64,000 bases of DNA from NCBI GenBank assembly GCA_037349315.1, contig JBAIAC010000006.1, positions 20,123,501 through 20,187,500 on the forward strand, in the 5' to 3' direction. Both the position numbers and the translations under genes were made by a program. The notes under the pieces are model-generated. The model did not search any database, was not told where the DNA came from, and saw only the letters and a program-made list of their open reading frames with translations. Each line of letters begins with the position of its first letter. Within the stretch, counting starts at the first letter, position 1. This document shows positions 1 through 11,929 of the stretch, in pieces. Source of the DNA: Chelydra serpentina. Lineage: Eukaryota; Chordata; Testudines; Chelydridae.

Positions 1-700
1 ATGATACAAAATAACTCAAGATAGTTAAGTCCAAAACAGACTGCGAAGAGTTACAAAGGAATCTCAGCAAACATGGGTGACTAGGCAACAAAATGGCAGA
101 TGAAATTCAGCATTGATAAATGCAAAATAATGTAAATTGGAAAACAATCTCAACTATACATACAAAATTATGGGATCTAAATTAGCTGTTACCACTCAAG
201 AAAGAGATCTTGGAGTCATTGTGGATAGTTCTCTGAAAACAGCCACTCGACGTGCAGTGGTAGTCAAAAAAGTTAAGACAATGTTAGGAACCATTAGTAA
301 AGGGATAGATAATAAGATAGAAAATATCATAATGCCGCTATATAAACCCATGGTAGGCCCACACTTTGAATATTGCATGCAGATCTGGTCACTCCATGTC
401 AAAAAAGATATATTAGAGTGGGAAAAGGTACAGAGAAGGGCAACAAAAATGATTAAGGGTATGGGATACCTTCTGTTTAAGGAGAGATTAAAAAGAGTGC
501 GACTTTTCAGCTTGAAAAAGAAATGACTAAGAGGGGATATGACACATAAAATCATGAATGGTATGGAGAAAGTGAATAAGGAAGTATTATTTATTCCTTC
601 ATATAACACATTGAAGCAGTTGGTACCAGCCACTGTCAGAGACATTGCGCTGATCTCATATGGCCTGTTCCTAGAAACTTACATTAAAAAAAAGAAAGAA
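1..700 (+). mobile_element. CR1-type LINE fragment (3' half, window edge)
   Basis: Remnant of a CR1 non-LTR retrotransposon, which copies itself by target-primed reverse transcription. The frame at 137-526 reads a degenerate C-terminal reverse transcriptase tail: DLGVIVD near residue 25, a degraded LGxI-x-R-G segment, PHFEYC near 76, and [11 protein letters not shown] near 98. These blocks occur in this order in CR1 proteins. Bases 1-135 read the preceding domain in a broken frame. After 526 the homology continues in another frame (RGDM..., MNGMEKV at 539-600) and fades near the 3' UTR around 700. The 5' end lies outside the window. Frameshifts show it is dead. Confidence 0.85.
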
Positions 701-1022
701 AGCTGGGATGTTCTTTTGTGTATTGGTCCCCCAAATGAAAAGGGGGACCATGTAGGTAGTTTTGCAGGCTTTGAGATCTGACTTGCTGTAAAAGGAACAT
801 GGAATTACTGTAAGTACTGGTATAGCAGTTCACAAAATCTTGAAATGGGCATCTAAACCATCACCCTGATCTATAGGATTGCATTTATTATTATAGTGTC
901 CAGTTTGGTTTTAAACATGCCAAGCACTTCCCATAGGTGAATATTCCACAGATCTCATGGTAATTTCTATTTACACTACAGAGCATTGAGCTGGTCACAC
1001 CTTCAGAGAGGGTATTTACACA
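701..1022. other. Unassigned sequence with a short hairpin
   Basis: No gene seen. A perfect 8-bp inverted repeat (GGTCCCCC / GGGGGACC) lies at 725-749. Part of 895-1000 may be old LINE sequence but I cannot place it. Confidence 0.4.
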
Positions 1023-1088
1023 GGACCTGATCCAAAGTCCACTGAAGTCAATGCAAGTCTACTGACTTCCATAGACTTTGGTTCAGTT
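1023..1088. repeat. Short palindromic repeat ('gaagtcaatgg' family)
   Basis: Near-palindrome starting GGACCTGATCCAAAGTCC and ending as its degenerate reverse complement (GACTTTGGTTCAG), with ACTGAAGTCAATG near the centre. Similar copies recur through the window, which marks a dispersed miniature inverted-repeat element. The family name is not known to me. Confidence 0.6.
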
Positions 1089-1124
1089 CCTTAGTTTTTC
1101 ATCCACTTTTTGGAAAGAAACAAC

Positions 1125-1350
1125 CCTTGAATAATAATAATAATACCTACCTCTTATATAACACTTTCCCAGACATAGATCTCAAATCGTTTTACAAAGA
1201 CGGTCAGTATCATTATGCCCATTAAGAAGAGATTTAGGCACAGAGAGAAAAAGTGACTTGCTCAAGGTTACCCATCAGGCCAGTGGCAGAGCCAAGAAGA
1301 GAATCCTTGACTCGAGTCCCAGTCTAGTACTCTCCCGACTAGACAATGCT
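1125..1350 (-). mobile_element. MIR-like SINE
   Basis: Antisense copy of a MIR/CORE-type tRNA-derived SINE. Visible landmarks are the antisense core block (ATTATGCCCATTAAGAAGAG, then CACAGAGAGAAAAAGTGACTTGC, CAAGGTTACCC, GTGGCAGAGCC) running into the tRNA-like head (ACTCGAGTCCCAG near 1311). Old and diverged; no target duplication visible. Confidence 0.8.
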
Positions 1351-3102
1351 GTTTCCCTGATGGAGCAGTTATTACCCACCATGGTGAAGATTATGGTGGA
1401 GGAGGGTAGAAGTAGACAGTGAATAGGATTTTCTTCTTCCACTTAGCTTTCCAACAGTAAGTTCTCTTTACACATATTCACACCATACCCACTTTCTCTC
1501 ACACACAAACAACCTCACAAAAGTAGAACCTAATCAAGTTCTTTGTCCTCTGTGCTGGGAAGGAAGGAAGAAAGAAAGAGAGAGCATGATTGTTACTTCT
1601 ACTTGTAGGTACCTGAAAGGTGACCCATAATTGTGTACCCAGGTAGATACTTTCAGGAGCAAATACAAAAGCTTTCCATAGTAGAACCAGTGTAATTGCT
1701 CCAGTACCAGTACAACTCAGTTGGTGAATCAGGCCTAAAATTCTTCAATATATGTTCACACAGCAACTAATGAAACATGTTTATTGATCTTGCTTGTGCA
1801 CATGAAGAGTCAAAGAACACAGCAAGCCTATATCCATTCAGAATCCTCAAGTTATTTACAGAAATGCTTTCAATTACTCAAACAGATAACCAGACCTCTT
1901 TTGATAAGGATACAAATAGCTTATGCTGAAAGCCATCTTTCTTGTGTTTCCTATAACATTGTACAGGTGGTTCATTCATCGAAAACACCTTACGTTGTTC
2001 CAGATAGATTATCATGAAAACAAACAATAGGGACCTTTGCCACAAAAAGGAAAAAAAACAACCATTACATTTGCATGTGTTCTCCTTTTTTACCTCACTT
2101 ATTTCAATCAAATCCTGCTGTGAATCAAGAGAACTTATCTGTTTATCATTTTAAACAAAATACGGACATCTGGAAATAGATTACCTAAGCACAAATGTAC
2201 AACAGAAGTCTGTGAATCACAAAATTACCGTATCTTTCTGGGTTCCTGGAAAGCAGACATTTTAAGGCAAAGCTGACAAGTTAGTGTTGTCATAAGTGTA
2301 TGTTTCCTCACTGCGTCTCTTCCACACTTGTACATTTGTGAATTGCTCATTCATTTGTGGGAGCTGAGCACTTAACTAAACAGGTAGACTCAGATTTTTT
2401 GTAGTGTTGAGAACTGAGTTTACGTGTTTTAACTCATGATATTTTCCCCTAGTGCAGATGTGGCCTTAGCTGAGGCTAAAGGCTTCAAACTAACCCCTGT
2501 ACCTTGTTCTTTATTTTTGGAGTTGCAAAGACCACTAATTGTTTCCTTTTTCTTTCATTTTTTAAAAAAATTTCACACATATAAGATTAAAGTATGGAAC
2601 AACAACTAAGAGCCTACATATTATAAAAAAACCTTTTTTAATGTTTTAAGTATTTCTTATTTAAAAACAAGGATTCCATAATAGTTTCAGGGAGAAATCA
2701 TCTCCCTACAGAATTAATGGAAAATGAGTGAGAGAAAGCCAGCCACGAAGGGTGGGTAGGTGGGAGGGGTGGTGCGGGAAGAGTCTACATAACATCAGTA
2801 GACACATAGAAGTTCAAGACAAATATACGTTCTCAGCATCAGGAACATCTGTTTTCTTTGCCAACAGGAGAATATATCACTCCTAACAGAAATAGACTTT
2901 AGTTTGCATTTAGCTGCCAAAAGGGTGAAATTCACTCAGGTTCAGAGGACAAGTGCAAGCTGCCTTCCTTAACTCTTTGATGAGGCTGTAAGGAGGTGGG
3001 GGAACAGGTAGAAGGGCCATGCAGTGACTTTTGCCCTAGGCTGGTGCAGAGAACAGTGATGGGGCAAATTGGAGAAGCAATGGGATCCATGTTTATGGGT
3101 AT
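1351..3102. other. No gene or confident repeat seen
   Basis: AT-rich non-coding sequence. A purine run (GGAAGGAAGAAAGAAAGAGAGAG) lies near 1560-1584, and a G-rich stretch near 2750-2780. Frames at 1784-2017 and on the other strand at 1878-2111 overlap each other and resemble nothing, so I take them as chance. Confidence 0.6.
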
Positions 3103-3106
3103 GTTA

Positions 3107-4153
3107 TGTAACCCCTTTGGGGTTTAGAGAGCATGGCCTCTTTAAATCTTTTTCCTAACAGGGGAGGGGAAGCAGTGAGAAAAAGGAGGGAAACTCCAGG
3201 GGGTGGAGCTGGAGCTGGGGAGACAGAAGAAGGGCTGCAGTCTGGAGGCCTTCAGAAGAGAAAGAGAGAGAACCTGCCTGAAGCCCGAGAAGGGGGGAGG
3301 GATAGCTCAGTGGTTTGAGCATTGGCCTGCTAAACCCAGGGTTGTGAGTTCAATCCTTGAGGGGGGCATTTAGGGATCTGGGGCAAAAATTGGGGATTGG
3401 TCCTGCTTTAAGCAGGGGGTTGGACTAGATGACCTACTAAGGTCCCTTCCAACCCTGATATTCTATGATTCTATGACAGGGCGGCTGATTGGGGACACCC
3501 CACGACAGGAGCCAGGAGGAGCACTGTGCCAGGGTGGCATTGCCCAAGGAGGAGAGGCTGGAGTTGGACCCAGGATCTGTATCACTGCTGCCCAGAGCTG
3601 TATGGGGCTGTGAGTACTGGGGCTTGTGACTCTGCATTGGGAACAAGGAGGGAGGCTGTAGCTAGTTAAGTGGGGAGGGGGTCGCTCTGTGTGGCTTTGC
3701 AGAGAGCGGCAGAAGAGGACACTGGAGGGGTTTGTTGGGGAAAGTTCACTGGCGCCGAAGACGACCAGGAACACCCAAGACTCACCCCTGGACTGGAACT
3801 TTGCTCAGGACTCCTGAACTCTGTGTGCAGACACATTGCTCAGGGTCTGCCCTTTCAGCCTGTGCTACCATTGGGCCTGTGGGGCCTTGGTTTGAATACA
3901 ACCCTGTTTTACTGCTCCGCCTATATCTCCCCGTGTTGTTTTTACTTCTCTCATCCCTTTGTAAATAAATATTTCCCTTTCTTATATCCATTGTACTTTT
4001 CCTGTGGGTGGGTGTGTTCACTCTGGGGGGTTTGGAACAGGTGCCCCTGGGGTGGAAAGGACTTTCCCTGCTGCATTCCTGCGCGCGCTCTCTCTTGGCC
4101 AGAGCTGCCTGCAGAGCAGACTCCATCTTGGCCACGAGGGTGCTAAAGTTACA
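3107..4153 (+). mobile_element. Solo LTR of an endogenous retrovirus, carrying a nested SINE
   Basis: Begins TGTAACCCC and ends AAGTTACA, giving a perfect 6-bp terminal inverted repeat (TGTAAC/GTTACA). It is flanked by a 4-bp direct repeat GTTA (3103-3106 and 4154-4157). Four-base duplications and TG...CA ends are typical of gamma/ERV1-type retroviral integration. A poly(A) signal AATAAA sits at 3964-3969, followed by a GT-rich stretch, as expected for the R-U5 boundary. Without the SINE at 3292-3476 the LTR is about 860 bp. No internal retroviral genes flank it, so it is a solo LTR left by recombination. Open frames inside (for example 3670-4146) are incidental. Confidence 0.85.
3292..3476 (+). 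mobile_element. Turtle tRNA-derived SINE (Cry-type Pol III SINE)
   Basis: The tRNA-like head has a Pol III A box TAGCTCAGTGG at 3303-3313 and a B box AGTTCAATCCT at 3347-3357. A tRNA-unrelated body follows (GGGGCAAAAATTGGGGATTGG), then a CR1-like tail ending in ATTCTATGATTCTATGA. The tail is nearly the same as the last ~80 bp of the CR1 copy at 45672-46100, so CR1 enzymes are the likely mobilisers. It is inserted in the LTR of 3107-4153 and is therefore younger than that LTR. This SINE type is known from cryptodiran turtles. Confidence 0.95.
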
Positions 4154-4399
4154 GTTATAAGACTAAAGTACCACATAAACTGTATGGACAAGCCAAAGCT
4201 TCAAAGACACAAGTAGCAGCTGCAGGAATAAAATGTTACAGCCACACCCCTTGATCCTCCACTGGGGATAGTTCACATCCCCCTTCTGCACTTCATCCGC
4301 ATCCAGACCAACTGATTCAACTTTGTGCAGGCAAAGTGAGCTTCACTTGAGCAGAATAGACACAGCTGAACCTATGGGACTTAACGTAATATTATTTTA

Positions 4400-4630
4400 T
4401 TTTCTTCATTTCATTTGTGCTATCCTTTCGAGGGTCTCAAAAATGCTCTACAAAGACTAATAAAGTAACCCTCAGAATATCCTTGTAAACTAGATATTAG
4501 TATATTATGATGCTCATTTTACAGATAGGGAAACTGAACAAAAAGGTCAAGTGCCTCGCTCAGTATTACATAGGATTTCTGCATCAGAGTCAGGAAAAGA
4601 ACCCAGATCTCTTGAATCCCTAGCCTAAAC
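4400..4630 (-). mobile_element. MIR-like SINE
   Basis: Antisense MIR-type copy. The core block ATTTTACAGATAGGGAAACTG is at 4516-4536, followed by AAGTGCCTCGCTCAG, and GAACCCAGATCTCTTG corresponds to the antisense B-box region of the tRNA head. Upstream, TCTCAAAAATGCTCTACAAAG matches the 3' part of the element. Confidence 0.8.
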
Positions 4631-6496
4631 CAGGGCTAGGGCTTGGATGTTCACCAGGGGCCCAGGCATAGGACCATCCAGTAGCTTATTAATTTATTCA
4701 TTATGACGTCTTGACTTCTCATTACTCACCCACCCAATTAGAGCACAACAATCTAAAAGGTCATGGTGATACTATTGGGGTTTGAAATATGCCAACGAAC
4801 ATTGTCGGTGTCATTTTCTGTTATGAAACCTCTCTACTCTATGAAATTACTTCTGTCATCATTAAATGTTAGAATGAATTAGTTAAAAGAAAAAAATGTT
4901 CCCTTTTTCAAAGGATTTATTTACTTATTGTTAAGTAGGAAGGCTTGAGTTCTCCTCTGGCCCCCTTCATGTAACTATGGCGCCTTGTAATGCGTCTGAA
5001 TATATGAACAAGTTGTCCTAAAATGCATTCACTCTCTTGAGCATTATGATTTTATTATGTGTATACCAGGTGGACCAGTGCTTTTAAGAAACTACTCCGG
5101 CCGTTGTGTTTTTGCAATTGTTTTCCTCCTGGATTTATATTTCACATACCAATCTTTATTAATGGAGAGAGAAAAAAAGCAGAAATGTAAAGGTCCTGCT
5201 TTTTTCCTTAGCACTCATTTTGGAGTTTTATCAGGGGTATACTGAACAACCCTGTTTTAAGCCATGAACTTATGAACTGATGATTTTATGAAATCCAATC
5301 CTCACTGTTATAATATAATCCTCATTGACTTCACCACCCAATTTTTCTCTAAAGTCAGGTCTAGCTTTCTTTTCCTGTTATGGAGACATGTTATAGACAT
5401 CCACGTTTCGTTCCATCCACCCCACAGTTTGGCCAACACCAGGTGCCCAACGAGGCAGTAATTGATTATGAGCAATTCCCACCGACTTCAATGGATGGAA
5501 GTTGTTCATATGCAGTGGATGCATAGTCACGTCCCAGGATGACAATTTATTTGGTCTTCTCACCTGCTTCCTGACAGTCAGCTATAAATCTGTCTTTTTG
5601 GCTTTATTAATTTCATGTTAAAAAGTGAACTGGGCAGCCATTTGCATTTTTCAGACTGGGAGATAATAGAAGATTCTATTATATTACAGGGGGCTTCTTT
5701 ATGAGATTAATACATTTCCATCAGGCATTCCACTTGCTTGTTTACAGGTAATATTGTGCCACTTTTCTAGTGGTCAAAAATATTGCAAAGATTAAAAAAA
5801 TATTAAAAATAGCAGACAATGAGACTTTGGAAGCAAATCAAACACTTCATTCACTTATGGTCTTCTTTAGGGACAGAAATTAAAATATATTTATAGAGTA
5901 TTCCTTCTTATCTTGCAGGTGGAGAAACTTGCCTGAAAGCCCTTAGCTATGTTAATCACACAGGAATGAAATATTGTTATGGCAGGAGTCACCCACTGGT
6001 GCTATTACATGTAGTCTTACAAGTTCTTTTCTTTAATGTGCAAGATAGGTTGTGTCTTTGAAGAAATGCTGTATTGTTGTTAGTTTTGTGATGAAGTTCT
6101 TTTCAGGAGGGCTGTAGGAAACAGCAACAGAGTTTGTTCTCTGCTGTAATCTCTGTAAAGTAAACTCTTGGGAAGAGTTACTTCCTGAGCATTTGCATTT
6201 GGGCTGAGATTTCTGAAAATGAGGATTCTCTGAGTGCTATTTGTACTATTTCTATTCGAGGACTGGAGACAAATGGACACTAAATAAAACCAGTTTCACT
6301 AAAAATATACCCAGACTCTTCACCACTGATTTCTCCTCCCATGAGAAATTGGCCTGCATCGGCTTGGTAAAGCAGTGACAATACTGAAGTCCTTCCTCAC
6401 AGCATTGTTCTCAATTCTCTCAAAAATTTGATCATTACTGCATTTGGGTTTGGATCAATTCATGAAGGGAAATGAAATTTCTGTTTACTAGTAATT
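4631..6496. other. No gene or confident repeat seen
   Basis: AT-rich sequence with only short chance frames. A half-palindrome of the 'gaagtcaatgg' type may lie at 5465-5515 (CCGACTTCAATGGATGG). Confidence 0.5.
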
Positions 6497-6640
6497 TGCA
6501 GTGTAGTTGTAGCCATGTACTTATAGACAGTGAAGGTGGGTGAGGTAATATCTTTTGTTGGACCAACTTCTGTTAGTGAAAGAGACAAGCCTTCAAGCTT
6601 ACCCAAAACTTTTCTTCAGGCCCTGTCTCTTTCAGGGGCA
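6497..6640 (-). mobile_element. Penelope-like element 3' tail (family B fragment)
   Basis: On the minus strand this reads the same 3' terminal sequence as 37040-37140, including CACTAACAGAAGTTGGTCC and AAAAGATATTACCTCACCC. A degenerate hammerhead-like core (CTGAAGA, a 6-bp complementary stem, then GAAG) lies at 6581-6622. Only the tail is present, typical of 5'-truncated retroelement insertion. Confidence 0.75.
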
Positions 6641-7056
6641 AGGATCTTGGGGTCTGTGTCTGGCCCATCTCTGCTCTCTGGCCCTGGTTCAGTTCTTGCT
6701 GAACCATATGAATTTCAAATAAAAGAAAAGTGGTTCAAAGTATCAGGAGTCCATGAAGTCTCCTGTGGATGTATAAGGGCTGACAGATTATGCTGACATA
6801 CTGTAATACTGCACATTACTATACAATAGTGTCTTTCATTGGGGAGGATCTCAGCCTGTTTCATAATCAGATAAACAAACTATATCTAGGATATACATCA
6901 CCCAGCACTGAAATGCAGCCAGCTCTAGGATAAAATATAGCAGCAGCTGAACAGAGCATAATAATATTGTACATATAGTTTGGGGCAGGAAGTAAGGAAG
7001 AATAGGCTTATTCAGATGAAACTACCAAAGCATATAGATAGCTATAATGTACTTAC
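6641..7056. other. No identifiable feature
   Basis: Non-coding, AT-rich; nothing recognised. Confidence 0.5.
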
Positions 7057-7317
7057 TAAAGCTGGTCAAAAAGTTTTCATCACAACTTTTCTTCCAATGA
7101 AAACTGACCTTTTTTTCTTGAATGAAAAATGTTACGAAAAAATTCAGTTTGTTCACATTTTCCCATTTTTCAATGAAAAACTAAAATGATTTTGGTTTAT
7201 ATATGTTAGTTTTTCACAGAGAAACCAGATAACTTGCACAATAAAAAGTTGGGGAGAGGGTAAGAAATGTTTTCATTTCTTTTGAAACTAATACTTACAA
7301 TTTTCTGACCAGCTCTA
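7057..7317. mobile_element. AT-rich miniature inverted-repeat element (AGCTGGTCA ends)
   Basis: Starts TAAAGCTGGTCAAAAAG and ends TTTTCTGACCAGCTCTA, terminal inverted repeats differing at a few positions. The interior is T/A-rich with mirrored TGAAAAA / TTTTTCA runs. Target duplication not clear. Related ends occur at 7804-7904 and 57190-57357. Confidence 0.65.
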
Positions 7318-7658
7318 GCAATGACCTACAATAGAATTCAGCCAGGACACTAAAATTCACATCCTTTCCCCCTGTCCTAAAAAGTGCTATGAGTTCTATA
7401 ATGATCACAAGGGGTTGAGATCTCTGATTATGATTCAATACTGACTCAGATTAGAGTGCCACCTCTTGTATCCTTGCAGTCTCTAGGAAATCTTTGTATG
7501 TCTCTGATTCAGATATGAACCCTATTGATCCTGCATAGCTGGTAAAGCTTGTAAGTATTACAGCTCAACATGATATGATAGGAGGTGAGGAATGTCTAAT
7601 TTTAACTCCTAGATCATCAGTTTGGTTAGAACTCTCTCTGTGCATACATAACCATACA
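7318..7658. other. No identifiable feature
   Basis: Short AT-rich gap; nothing recognised. Confidence 0.5.
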
Positions 7659-7745
7659 GGGCTTGACCCTGCAAACTGCTGATCATGATAACCCTGATCC
7701 AGGAAAGCACTTAAGCTTGTTCTTAACCTGAAGCCAACAGGCTCA
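7659..7745. repeat. Diverged palindromic repeat
   Basis: Contains GACCCTGCAAACTGCTGATC and CCTGATCCAGGAAAGCACTTAAGC, blocks typical of the 'cctgatccaaag / tgcaaagcacttaag' dispersed palindromes seen also at 29915-30022. Degenerate. Confidence 0.45.
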
Positions 7746-7803
7746 AGACAACAGAGAGGGAATCTGACTTGACTTGTATTGTGACACACCAAGCATATTT
7801 ATG

Positions 7804-7904
7804 GCTAGAGATGATCAGAAAATAGGAAAGGGAAGTCAATTATTTTTGTTTCTGTCTTATACTGAAATTTCCATTTCATCAACATTTTCCAACCAGCTCT
7901 ACAT
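7804..7904. mobile_element. Short AGCTGGTCA-end miniature element
   Basis: Left end CTAGAGATGATCAGAAAAT and right end TTTTCCAACCAGCTCTAC are imperfect inverted repeats of the type seen at 7057-7317. About 100 bp, likely internally deleted. Confidence 0.5.
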
Positions 7905-7913
7905 ATAGCACTA

Positions 7914-7970
7914 TAGGTAACATTTTCAAAAGTTTCTAAGCCCTTTAAGCACTTTTGAAAATGTTACCTA
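7914..7970. repeat. Perfect 20-bp inverted repeat
   Basis: Arms at 7914-7933 and 7951-7970 (starting TAGGTAACATTTTC) are exact reverse complements around a 17-nt spacer. This is the compact form of a palindromic miniature element; a related one is at 60262-60365. Confidence 0.8.
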
Positions 7971-10094
7971 TACATAAATAATAGATCATTATCATAATAG
8001 TACCCATCTTTAACAGAGTTCAAATGTATTAATATTGAGCTTTTCTAGAAGATTGCAACCCCGGCAAGCTCAATTAAAGCTGCAATTTGCTCTAAGCAGT
8101 AGTCTTAAAAACACACCCAGGACCTTACAATTTTTAAAAAACACATTTAATTTCTCCACTTTCACAAAATGTTTTTGCACCACACTACAGTAACTAACTC
8201 AGTGTCAACAAATTACTACCGTTGTGACTGACCTTTTGCCTTACACATTGTTGTTAAAATATCCCATGATACTATATTTCTAAAGTCCTTTACTCGGCTT
8301 AATCCCTTTCAATGAGATGATCTATTGAACAACTGAAACCTAAATTATAGAGGAAGTGAATGGTTTCTTTTCAATTTCTATTGCTTTGTGGGGGTGCTAC
8401 ATCAGATTATCCTAGGCTATAAGATGATGCAAGGTGACATGTCAGGATGTGGTGCCAAGTAACGTAACATAAGGCATCCTAGAAGAAATGCTTTCAGGCC
8501 TTCTCAATTCAGGCTAGTCCCCACCTCTTGATTCTAAGGCCATTTGTCTCACAGTGTGTCTAAAGTACCTAGGAACGTTAGCATTGACTTCAGTGGCTGC
8601 AGGATCAAGTATGAAGCCCTTGTACCAGTATGTGACCCTGGGAACCATCTGACAAGAAGGATGGAACTTTGGGCCAAATCCCAGGGTGCCATCTATACAC
8701 TCAACAGATTAGGCAGAATATGGCTAATAGCACTTAGCTATTTAGCAAGTTAGACAGGCATGTGAACATAGTGTACTTAACCCTGTCCTACTTATAATCT
8801 CTAATACCCTACAGACATGTAGAAGCTGGCCTATGCTCCACCATTGCTGCTGCCCTTGAATGGGCATTGGTCCTATTTTTGGATGAACACCATCATGTGT
8901 TCTTCCTCAATGCCCCCTATGCATGCAAGGATCTCCCTGTAAAGGTCTGTAAAAGGCCACTCCATTATTCTCCTTTAACTCTCATCTTAAACCCCATCTA
9001 TGTTGTGATGCCCGCAAAACACTTAAAAATGGTTCGGCAGCTGGAATGCTGTGACTGATGTGTCCTCTGTCCCATTACCTATTCATAACTGTCTCATTGT
9101 TCCTATTTGTTCCCTCTGTTTTCATTCTGGCCTCTGGGAGCTACTGCAATACAAATAAATAATAAATAAAATAATAATTCTATTTGGTGGCCCCTTCTCC
9201 ATGGAGATCAAGGAAGATCGCAGTTATATTGGATTTACTCTGGTGTAAATGAGATTGGATTCCGGCCCTAGATGTGCTTCCTTCTAAATATTCCTGATTA
9301 TAAACAAAGTTAAAATGGCCCAGGGCTCAAACTAACACGGGATTTTTAATCTAAAATCTGAAATTGCTGGTCCTTGTTGGTTAAAATAAGAACAATACAT
9401 TTTATTTACCATTTATTTATTTTTGGCCTTATCGCTATTACATGATTTTCAAAAAAGCCAAAGGAAAAACTAATAAGCTCTTGCAAGAAACTGGAAGAAT
9501 TCTCTGGAGAGATGGTGTGTCAATACACACGTAGATGTCCACAAAGTTATTTACTTTCTACCCAATGCAGTATAACAAAATAGTGTTCAGTATAAGGCCA
9601 CCACTCCAGCCCATTACTGCCCCTAGGTCTTGTGGACTGCACAGCTGTGGAGGCTACTCTCTGTCCTGAGGGGATGCTTTTCCTGAGCATCAATGGGAAC
9701 TGTTACCCAGAGAAAAGGCTGAATTTAACTTCCTTTGATACATCCCCCCCGCCGACCCACACCTATATTACCAGGTCGCCGTGTACAGCACTAATGCAGA
9801 GTAGGAGACTTTCATCTCAATCAATCATTGAGGCATGAGCTCTTAGCCCTGAAACACATGCTGAGGTTGCTCAGATCCAGTGGGAAATGGAAAGACAGAC
9901 CCACTTCCTAGCTTGCAAGCAGCTCTGCATCGCCCGGGCATGCAGAAATGTGTTTTTCACTCCTTGCTCCGGGAACACTGAGCTGACCTTCTCCTGAATA
10001 AGTCAGCCTAGCATGAGAGCAACATATGGGGCCTTCTGGGGCTTGCACGCTCCAAAACGTTGTATTGTTTTTAGATAGAATAGGGCACCCACTG
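7971..10094. other. Gene-free stretch with repeat scraps
   Basis: No gene. Scraps: 9133-9178 (GCTACTGCAATACAAATAAATAA...) matches the 3' tail of the MIR-like SINE at 58195-58478, and 9228-9270 looks like half of a palindromic repeat (TTTACTCTGGTGTAAATG...). The rest is unassigned. Confidence 0.5.
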
Positions 10095-10166
10095 GGCCTG
10101 ACCTTCCTCCCATTGAAATCAACAGCACAACTCCCATTGCCTTCCGCGAGAGTGGGATTGGGCCCT
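10095..10166. repeat. Palindromic repeat, diverged
   Basis: GGGCCTGACCTTCCTCCCATTG on the left pairs loosely with CTCCCATTGCC...GTGGGATTGGGCCCT on the right; ATTGAAATCAACAG at the centre. Same dispersed class as 11830-11900. Confidence 0.55.
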
Positions 10167-11829
10167 AAGCTTGTATTTAGAAAAAATGTATGATATAGAA
10201 TTCCCCGAGAGTCCATATTATCTACATTACTCATGTCAATTAACTATTTAGACCATTTTAATGCATATCATTTGGAATATACATAGTCAAATATTTTGTC
10301 GTTTCTCTGCTAATACAGTTTCTGTGACCATGAGGCAGCTGCTGTTGCCATAGTGATATAATACAGTCAATAACATTGCCTGAATGTGCTAATTTACTGT
10401 TCATTTAGTTATACTGATTTTTAGGAAAAAAAAATAGGATAAATTTTAGAAGGCTTAGAAAAGTTTTCCAACTGCAGAAATATAGCCATATGTTTGCTAT
10501 CTGTTCTTTTTATTATAAAGGAAGATTTATTCATGAAGCAAATTTACATATCCTGACCCTATTCTTAGTAGAGTTTTGCTGTTTAAAATGTTTACAATGA
10601 TGTGCAAAAACACGACAGGCACAAAACCACATTTTTACATGATGGGAATGTGGGAAAATATCCCAAAGTGGGAAAAAGTCTAGTTCCTTTTCATGTTTCC
10701 AAAACATCAGTTAGTCAAAGGCTATTGTGGAAAACCAAACCAAAGAAAAAAATGGATCCTTTGCTTACATCTTTCTTGACCAATGTATAAACTCCCTGAA
10801 AAAATCAGGACGTATAATGGCAACGCTGGCCTTTAGCTATGGGGTTGCTACTGGACATTCCAAATTTCTGGGTGTGCATGTGTGTGAGTATATCTGTGAG
10901 TGAGCAAAACATTTTCCTGGAGAAAGACAAGTCAGACAATGTGCATTTTAATTAAAATCACATCCTAACCATTTTAGTTTTCAAAAATTGTTAGAATGAT
11001 AGAGGTTACTTTTTCCTGTGACTGTTATTATTACTGTCAGACTGTCTGTATTGAGTAGGGGCTGAAGGTTACATATGGGATGGGAGAATGCAAAGTTGGT
11101 TGGGAGGGGTTAGTGCAGACTTGAAATGCTCTTGTTGGCTAAAGTTCTGTAGTTGTCTTGTCTACAGCTATACAAAAGACCCCTTAGGACATTTTGTATA
11201 GCCCTCAACAATAATTGTGATGCTATAAACTACAGGTGACTCCTGGTCAAATCCAACTCCTCTTCCTTACCAGAGCACATATTATCACTGTTGCTTTTCC
11301 CTTGCCAAGAAAAACAGGACTAATAACATATATGCATTTCTTTCAAACCCATGCATGATTTTTTAAAAAGTAATTTTGTATGGTTTGCATTCCTAAACTT
11401 GGGATGGTAGCTAAATGAAACCTAAGGTAATAAGTACACATTAGGAATGCATATTCATAATCTTACACAGAAAAAGATGAAAGCAATCAAGCTCAGTAAA
11501 GGTGCTTGTGTTTCACCTGATGAAATAGGAATTAGTTCTTCCCCAAACAGTCACAAAGAGAGTCTGATTCTTCTTTCATGTACACCCATTTTATACAGGG
11601 GTGTAATCGCTCCTGATTTACACAATTCTAAATCAGAGCAGGTTACATGCATAGGGAATGATTTCCCAAGCCCTGCATCTTGTGTAGTAAAGTGGGTATA
11701 AAATGCCTCCATTGGTGTGAATAGTGGAGAATTCTGATTTGGAAGCATTTTGCACTTGCTATGCATTGATGTGAATACCCAAGGTGTAAGACAGTAGAAA
11801 ATCAAACTCAGAGCATCCCAAAGCTTTAA
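10167..11829. other. No gene or confident repeat seen
   Basis: AT-rich, non-coding. Overlapping frames near 11447-11805 on both strands do not resemble known proteins. Confidence 0.5.
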
Positions 11830-11900
11830 GGGCCTGATCCAGAGCCCATTGGTGTTAATGGGAGCCTTATACTGACTTTAGGGAATTTTGAATCAGCCCC
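11830..11900. repeat. Palindromic repeat ('gaagtcaatgg' family)
   Basis: GGGCCTGATCCAGAGCCCATTGG on the left and ACTTTAGGGAATTTTGAATCAGCCCC on the right are degenerate inverted ends of the family seen at 1023-1088. Confidence 0.6.
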
Positions 11901-11929
11901 TAAATCACTTCAAACTATAGTCTAGATGA

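Noticed and set aside
3292..3380. Possible genuine tRNA gene
   Set aside because: A and B boxes are present but the sequence cannot fold into a complete cloverleaf and runs into a SINE body and CR1 tail; it is a SINE head.
3670..4146. 158-codon frame
   Set aside because: Inside the R-U5 part of an LTR, overlaps other frames and the poly(A) signal; no recognisable domain.
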